This document shows, one piece after another, positions 7,055 through 10,301 of a DNA stretch of 10,301 nucleotides. This DNA comes from Planctomycetaceae bacterium. GTDB lineage: Bacteria > Planctomycetota > Planctomycetia > Pirellulales > Pirellulaceae. Below the pieces are notes generated by a model. It saw only the letters and a program-made list of their open reading frames with translations, made no database searches and was not told the origin of the DNA. The stretch is taken from NCBI GenBank assembly GCA_007129635.1, contig SKVE01000715.1, positions 1 through 10,301 of the forward strand, read 5' to 3'. Both the position numbers and the translations under genes were made by a program. Position 1 is the first letter of the stretch, and each line of letters opens with the position of its first letter.

Positions 7055-8416
7055 TTACAGTTCCGTCCAGTTTCCGGCCAGGGGCGCGGGGAAGAACCCT
7101 TGCTCATCCGCCTGGACCGGCGCGGGGCTGTCGGAGTCCAATTCGTCCAGGTACGAACAGAACTGGAATTCCGAGTTCACGACTTCGTCCCAAGTAACGA
7201 CCCGGTTGTAGTGAGCGGCGGCACGGCCCATCAACGAAGCGTAATCGGCATACACGCCGCGAATCCCCTGGTTAAACGGCCGGTCGTTGCGGATGGCGTC
7301 GACAAAATCCTTCCACTGGTAATCCCACGGGTTGAAGGCATCCGGAGCGGGAGACCACTCGATGTTATCTCCGGCGATCCGTTGATCCTTGAAGATATGC
7401 ACCGTCGCCGCGTGGACATTGCCGGAGAACTGGCCGGCCTTTTTCGTGCCGTGCACAAACGTGGCAAATTCATTGAAAGCGCCTTGAGCGCGTCGGAACC
7501 CGCAGAACGCCTTGCGGCCGTCCTTGAACGTAAACTCCATCGTATACGCGTCCAGCGACTGGCCTCGATCGGTGGTGCCCACCTCGCGGCCGCCCATCCC
7601 CTGGCAGGACACAGGCCAATCGTCCAGCAGCCAACAGCACTCGTCGATCTGGTGGATCAGGTAATCGACCATCTGGCCCGATCCGACCCACAACAGGTTG
7701 TTCCTGCCGAACTGCAGTTGAGCCAGCATGTCGTTGGCGCGATCCCCTTGGTTGCCCAGCCAGCCGCGGCCGCCCAGCCGATTCGCGCGCACGTATTGCA
7801 GATCGCCCAATTCGCCGCTGTTGATCTTGTCGATCAGCGCGGCGCGGGCGGGCGAGTGCCGGCATTGCAGCCCGGCGGCGATCTTGACACCGTTGGTATC
7901 GGCCTGCTTGGCCGCACGCAGCATCCGGTGCAACCCGGCCGGATCAACCGAGAACGGCTTCTCCATGAAGACGTTGATCCCCTTGGACACAGCATACTCG
8001 ACGTGCAGCGGACGGATGTAGGCTCGCGTCGTGCACATCGCCACGTCGCCCGGACGCAGCGAATCGATGGCCTTCTTGTAGGCGTCAAAACCGACAAACT
8101 GTCGCTCTTCGGGCACGTTCACGTCCTGCTCGAATCGCCCCGACAACGTCTTGAACGATCCCTGGACCGAGCCCCCATGGACATCGGCCAGCGCGTACAG
8201 TTGCACAGGCCCCTGGTCTCGCGTATTCATCGCGTTGGCCACCGCACCGTTGCCTCGGCTGCCACAGCCGATCAGGGCCAGTCGGATCGTATTATTCTCG
8301 CCCGCATGCACGGCAGGAATGTTCCCGGCCAACACGGCCGCGCCTGCGACTGCCGCGCCGCTGCGATTCAAGAACTGTCGACGAGTAACATTCGAAACAT
8401 GATTCGATTCGGACAT
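7055..8416 (-). CDS. Tat-exported Gfo/Idh/MocA family oxidoreductase
   Basis: The 453-residue product is a sugar-type NAD(P)-dependent dehydrogenase with a twin-arginine signal: TRRQFLNRSG at residues 11-20, a hydrophobic stretch, and likely cleavage after AVHA (residue 38). The Rossmann domain shows GCGSRG (50-55) and an acidic Asp78 at the end of the second strand, suiting NAD binding. The EKP motif with the family's conserved lysine is at 152-154. Further on, 'QMVDYLIHQIDECCW' gives the D-x3-H-x2-D catalytic pattern. Length and a long C-terminal extension ending in 'PLAGNWTEL' are typical of the many planctomycete members. Export folded through Tat implies bound cofactor and work outside the cytoplasm. 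The start ATG is preceded by GGAG (8427-8430) ten bases away. It appears to lead an operon with the beta-helix gene, pointing to polysaccharide or sugar modification, though the substrate is unknown. Confidence 0.9.
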   Translation of the reverse strand: MSESNHVSNVTRRQFLNRSGAAVAGAAVLAGNIPAVHAGENNTIRLALIGCGSRGNGAVANAMNTRDQGPVQLYALADVHGGSVQGSFKTLSGRFEQDVNVPEERQFVGFDAYKKAIDSLRPGDVAMCTTRAYIRPLHVEYAVSKGINVFMEKPFSVDPAGLHRMLRAAKQADTNGVKIAAGLQCRHSPARAALIDKINSGELGDLQYVRANRLGGRGWLGNQGDRANDMLAQLQFGRNNLLWVGSGQMVDYLIHQIDECCWLLDDWPVSCQGMGGREVGTTDRGQSLDAYTMEFTFKDGRKAFCGFRRAQGAFNEFATFVHGTKKAGQFSGNVHAATVHIFKDQRIAGDNIEWSPAPDAFNPWDYQWKDFVDAIRNDRPFNQGIRGVYADYASLMGRAAAHYNRVVTWDEVVNSEFQFCSYLDELDSDSPAPVQADEQGFFPAPLAGNWTEL

Positions 8417-8501
8417 GGATGCTGTTCTCCGGAAACGTTGAAAACGAATAACTGGGGTCGGTGAGATCTGCCCGATCCTTGAACGGGCATCCCTAGCTTA
8501 A

Positions 8502-8732
8502 CAGCCAGCATCCGAGAACGCAAACCACCCGCATTTTCGCTGGATCGCTTCGAGCCTGGACCGGCTGAACGCCGGTTTGCTGCCTGCGGGTGATTTGGCG
8601 ATGGCCGACCAGATCATCGGACAACCGGAGACCGACGTGGTGGCACTCGATGCGTTCGCTGCCGCGCCGCCACGTCCAGGCAACGAGGTCAGTCTGGCAG
8701 GCGTGACGACGGTGCCCGTCTGGCAGGCGTGA
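8502..8732 (+). pseudogene. Remnant resembling the planctomycete 'MPIHDW'-type uncharacterised protein family
   Basis: Between stops at 8499-8501 (TAA) and 8730-8732 (TGA) the plus strand reads, without a usable start codon, 'HFRWIASSLDRLNAGLLP', then 'AMADQIIGQPETDVVALDAF'. From memory this matches the N-terminal part of a widespread uncharacterised planctomycete family beginning MPIHDW, whose members carry 'FH..W...i...LN.GLLP..Y.A.AEQ...G...DVLTL'. The expected first 15-20 residues and everything after about residue 70 are missing or out of frame. The stop follows a 26-bp duplication that shifts the frame; if one copy is removed the frame stays open to 8947. The intact family is several times longer, so this is a decayed fragment. 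No function is known to me. The family match is from recalled pattern only. Confidence 0.45.
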
Positions 8733-8748
8733 CGACGGTGCCGGTCTG
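8692..8748. repeat. 26-bp tandem duplication
   Basis: A 26-base unit starting GTCTGGCAGGCGTGACGACG occurs at 8692-8717 and again at 8718-8743, identical except for the last base, followed by GTCTG (8744-8748), the first five bases of a third unit. Since 26 is not a multiple of three, the duplication changes the reading frame of the coding remnant it lies in. Near-identity suggests a recent event. Confidence 0.9.
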
Positions 8749-8961
8749 CTCGGAAACAAGGACCGACGGCACTCTGTTCCTCCATGAAGATCACGGCACC
8801 ATCGCGCCGCCGGAATCCCGCAAGTTGACGAACGATGGCGGAGCCGCTGCGTTATCGCCGCCTTTGGTTCCGCCCCTATCGCCGCTTCATCCTGGGGGTC
8901 TATGGAAATCAGGGCTATTCCTGATAATAACGCCGAACCGGACGTAGAACTCCCGAAACGA

Positions 8962-8999
8962 GAAAAACCCGCGAATTCCAAGGAAAACGCGGGTTTTTC
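8962..8999 (-). terminator. Intrinsic terminator downstream of tRNA-Val
   Basis: GAAAAACCCGCG (8962-8973) pairs perfectly over 12 bases with CGCGGGTTTTTC (8988-8999) around a 14-base loop. Read on the minus strand it is a GC stem followed by a U-tract, 15 bases beyond the 3' end of the tRNA, as expected for its terminator. The symmetry gives a U-tract on the plus strand too, but no plus-strand gene ends here. Confidence 0.85.
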
Positions 9000-9014
9000 G
9001 GGGGTTCGGGCGAG

Positions 9015-9088
9015 TGGGCGACACGGGACTCGAACCTGTGACCTCCGCCGTGTGAAGACGGCGCTCTAACCAACTGAGCTAGTCGCCC
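9015..9088 (-). tRNA. tRNA-Val (anticodon CAC)
   Basis: The minus strand folds into a 74-base cloverleaf: acceptor GGGCGAC paired with GTCGCCC and discriminator A; D arm GCTC/GAGC with loop AGTTGGTTA; anticodon stem CCGTC/GGCGG with loop TTCACAC, anticodon CAC at 9054-9052, reading GUG (Val); variable loop AGGTC; T loop TTCGAGT. The 3' CCA is not encoded. The T stem ACAGG/CCCGT has one A-C mismatch in its middle pair; all other stems are intact (one G-U in the anticodon stem). A clean terminator follows, so it is probably functional. Confidence 0.95.
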
Positions 9089-9100
9089 TGATCTGTCGTA

Positions 9101-9129
9101 AGAATAGCTCATCGTCCGGCGGGTTTCCA
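9101..9129 (-). promoter_or_regulatory. Candidate promoter of the tRNA-Val gene
   Basis: On the minus strand TGGAAA (complement of 9124-9129) and TATTCT (complement of 9101-9106) are separated by 17 bases, and the tRNA begins 12 bases after the second box. Each box matches four of six consensus bases. Position and spacing are good, the boxes themselves only fair. Confidence 0.4.
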
Positions 9130-9350
9130 GTGGGGCTGGATGATTTTGTTGCTGCAGATGATAGGGTTTAACAGCTAAATATCTTATCCCACTGGATGGG
9201 ACTCAACGCTCCTCCATGATGTGTGGTCTTGTCGGATGCTGGCCCGGCGGGTTCGGCGCATGGAGCGAGGGCGCTGGAAAAGGCGGGGCGTGTTCTTATG
9301 GATTGGTTTTGTTATGCTGGGTGCGAACGTTTTGCTTTACTTTCGCGCAG

Positions 9351-9356
9351 AAGGAG
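9351..9356 (+). promoter_or_regulatory. Ribosome binding site of the second dehydrogenase
   Basis: AAGGAG is followed by an eight-base spacer and ATG at 9365. It decides between this start and an in-frame ATG at 9314, which would add 17 residues before the Rossmann strand and lacks such a site. Confidence 0.8.
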
Positions 9357-9364
9357 TCGCATCG

Positions 9365-10301
9365 ATGATCCGAGTGGGGATTGCTGGAATTGGGTTTATG
9401 GGCTGGATTCACTACCTAGCTTACCAGAAGGTGCGGGGGGTGAAGCTGGTGGCGGTCGCGGAGCCGAATGAAAAGCGGTTGTCGGGAGATTGGCGGGATA
9501 TCCAGGGAAACTTCGGACCGCATGGCGAGATGGTGGACCTGTCGTCGGTCGCCTGCTATTCGGATTACCGCGAAATGTTCGCCGATCCCAACGTGGATGT
9601 GGTCGATATCTGCTTGCCGCCGATGATGCATCCCGAGGCGACGATCGCGGCCGCCAAGGCGGGAAAACATGTGTTTTGTGAGAAGCCGATGGCGTTGACG
9701 ACCGCCGATTGCCGCCGGATGGTGGATGCGGCTGAGCGCAACGGTAAACTGCTGTTCATCGGTCATGTGCTGCCGTTCGTGCCGGAATATGCTCACGCTT
9801 TGAAGATCGTTCGCAGCGGCCAATACGGCCAACTGTTGGGCGGCAGCTTCAAGCGAGTGATCTCCGATCCGCTGTGGCTGAAGGACTTTTACGATCCGCA
9901 CGGTTGTGGTGGCCCGATGCTGGATTTGCACATTCATGACGCCCACTTCATCCGCCTGCTGTTCGGCCAACCCAGCGCGGTGACGACTCGCGGACGCATG
10001 CGGGGTGAAGTGGTCGAATACTTCAATACCTTTTTCCAGTTCGACGATCCGAATCTGGTGGTCAGCGCGACCAGCGGTGTGGTCAATCAGCAGGGGCGTT
10101 CGTTTACGCACGGCTTCGAAATCCAACTGGAAAAAGCCACGCTGAATTACGAATTGGGCGTCTATGCGGATGGGATCGAAGAGATGCCGCTGAAGGTGCT
10201 GCCGGCCAAAGGCGGTGTGGTGCGGCCAAAACTGAGCGGTGGGGATATGCCGGCGGCGTTTGTCGACGAGATCAAGGAGGTGATCAAGTGTGTTCGAGCC
10301 G
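9365..10301 (+). CDS. Gfo/Idh/MocA family oxidoreductase, cytoplasmic, 3' end beyond the window
   Basis: The frame stays open from ATG 9365 to the right edge, giving 312 residues of a protein usually 330-390 long. It starts directly with the Rossmann strand 'MIRVGIAGIGFMG' (GxGxxG at 8-13) and has no signal peptide, so it acts in the cytoplasm. Glu33 ends the second strand, pointing to NAD rather than NADP. The EKP motif is at 106-108 ('HVFCEKPMA'). 'GCGGPMLDLHIHDAHF' (180-194) supplies the Asp and His of the catalytic D-x3-H pattern (D187, H191). These features mark an NAD-dependent sugar, inositol or amino-sugar dehydrogenase; the substrate is not evident. It is transcribed away from the tRNA, with no neighbour visible downstream. 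It is clearly a different branch from the Tat-exported member at 7055-8416, which has a different length and active-site spacing. Confidence 0.9.
   Translation, partial: MIRVGIAGIGFMGWIHYLAYQKVRGVKLVAVAEPNEKRLSGDWRDIQGNFGPHGEMVDLSSVACYSDYREMFADPNVDVVDICLPPMMHPEATIAAAKAGKHVFCEKPMALTTADCRRMVDAAERNGKLLFIGHVLPFVPEYAHALKIVRSGQYGQLLGGSFKRVISDPLWLKDFYDPHGCGGPMLDLHIHDAHFIRLLFGQPSAVTTRGRMRGEVVEYFNTFFQFDDPNLVVSATSGVVNQQGRSFTHGFEIQLEKATLNYELGVYADGIEEMPLKVLPAKGGVVRPKLSGGDMPAAFVDEIKEVIKCVRA

Larger units (their letters stand above)
8417..9014. other. Gene-poor stretch between the Tat dehydrogenase and the tRNA
   Basis: No intact gene is supported here. It holds the leader of the dehydrogenase, a small hairpin (TGCCCG 8469-8474 with CGGGCA 8484-8489), a broken coding remnant (8502-8732), a 26-bp tandem duplication, and the terminator just after the tRNA. 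Longer frames on both strands have no recognisable family features and no good start sites. I found no convincing promoter for the dehydrogenase operon within it. Confidence 0.6.
9089..9364. other. Divergent intergenic region between tRNA-Val and the second dehydrogenase
   Basis: This 276-base gap contains the tRNA promoter on one side and the leader of the plus-strand dehydrogenase on the other. An eight-base inverted repeat, CCAGTGGG (9127-9134) and CCCACTGG (9188-9195), 53 bases apart, is visible; it overlaps the candidate tRNA -35 box. A possible extended -10 (TGTTATGCT, 9309-9317) for the dehydrogenase has no convincing -35 partner. No small gene is supported. Confidence 0.5.

Noticed and set aside
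6947..8464. Plus-strand open frame of 505 codons opposite the Tat dehydrogenase
   Set aside because: It is antisense to a gene with all family motifs, and its translation shows no recognisable domain or ribosome site.
8469..8489. Small hairpin in the dehydrogenase leader as a riboswitch or attenuator
   Set aside because: Six base pairs with a nine-base loop and no U-tract or conserved motif; not enough to claim regulation.
8493..8981. Minus-strand open frame of 162 codons in the gene-poor stretch
   Set aside because: No start signal or family features; the plus strand of part of it gives a better match to a known protein pattern.
9127..9195. Inverted repeat CCAGTGGG/CCCACTGG as an operator or hairpin
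   Set aside because: Eight bases separated by 53 is easily a chance match; no second copy or regulator gene supports it.

Overview
The window looks like chromosomal DNA of a planctomycete, most likely of the Pirellulales type. The reasons are a secreted hydrazine-synthase-alpha-like dihaem protein, a Tat-exported Gfo/Idh/MocA dehydrogenase beside a secreted parallel beta-helix enzyme, a remnant resembling a planctomycete 'MPIHDW'-type protein family, high GC content, and dispersed palindromic repeats between genes. No database search was possible, so the taxonomic call is inference from gene style. No phage, CRISPR, transposase or toxin-antitoxin system is visible.

Layout from left to right. 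(1) At 1-115 there is an intergenic stretch on the left edge, with a possible start of a further minus-strand gene at 7-9, a planctomycete-type repeat and an imperfect 19-bp tandem duplication. (2) At 116-3115 (minus) lies a 999-residue exported protein with a discoidin domain, a beta-propeller-like middle and two CxxCH haem motifs. (3) At 3116-3263 is a divergent promoter region, and at 3264-4547 (plus) a 12-helix permease related to ATP/ADP-translocase-like MFS proteins. (4) At 4548-4629 is a convergent gap filled by a nested palindrome (4555-4613). (5) At 8416 down to 4630 (minus) is a likely two-gene operon: a Tat-signal Gfo/Idh/MocA oxidoreductase followed 19 bp later by a secreted GH141-like beta-helix protein with a C-terminal fibronectin-type-III-like domain. 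(6) At 8417-9364 is a gene-poor stretch with a broken gene remnant, a 26-bp tandem duplication, a strong intrinsic terminator and a tRNA-Val(CAC) on the minus strand. (7) At 9365-10301 (plus) is a second, cytoplasmic Gfo/Idh/MocA oxidoreductase that runs off the right edge.

How the genes fit together: the beta-helix protein and the Tat-exported dehydrogenase are the best supported functional pair, plausibly acting on a polysaccharide or its sugar products in the periplasm. The second dehydrogenase could act on related products in the cytoplasm, but nothing in the sequence links them directly. The HzsA-like haem protein and the permease are divergently transcribed neighbours with no evident shared pathway. 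I see no clear multi-gene novel system. The most notable items are the HzsA-like protein with an added discoidin domain, the nested palindrome between convergent genes, and the remnant gene whose frame is shifted by an exact-unit duplication.
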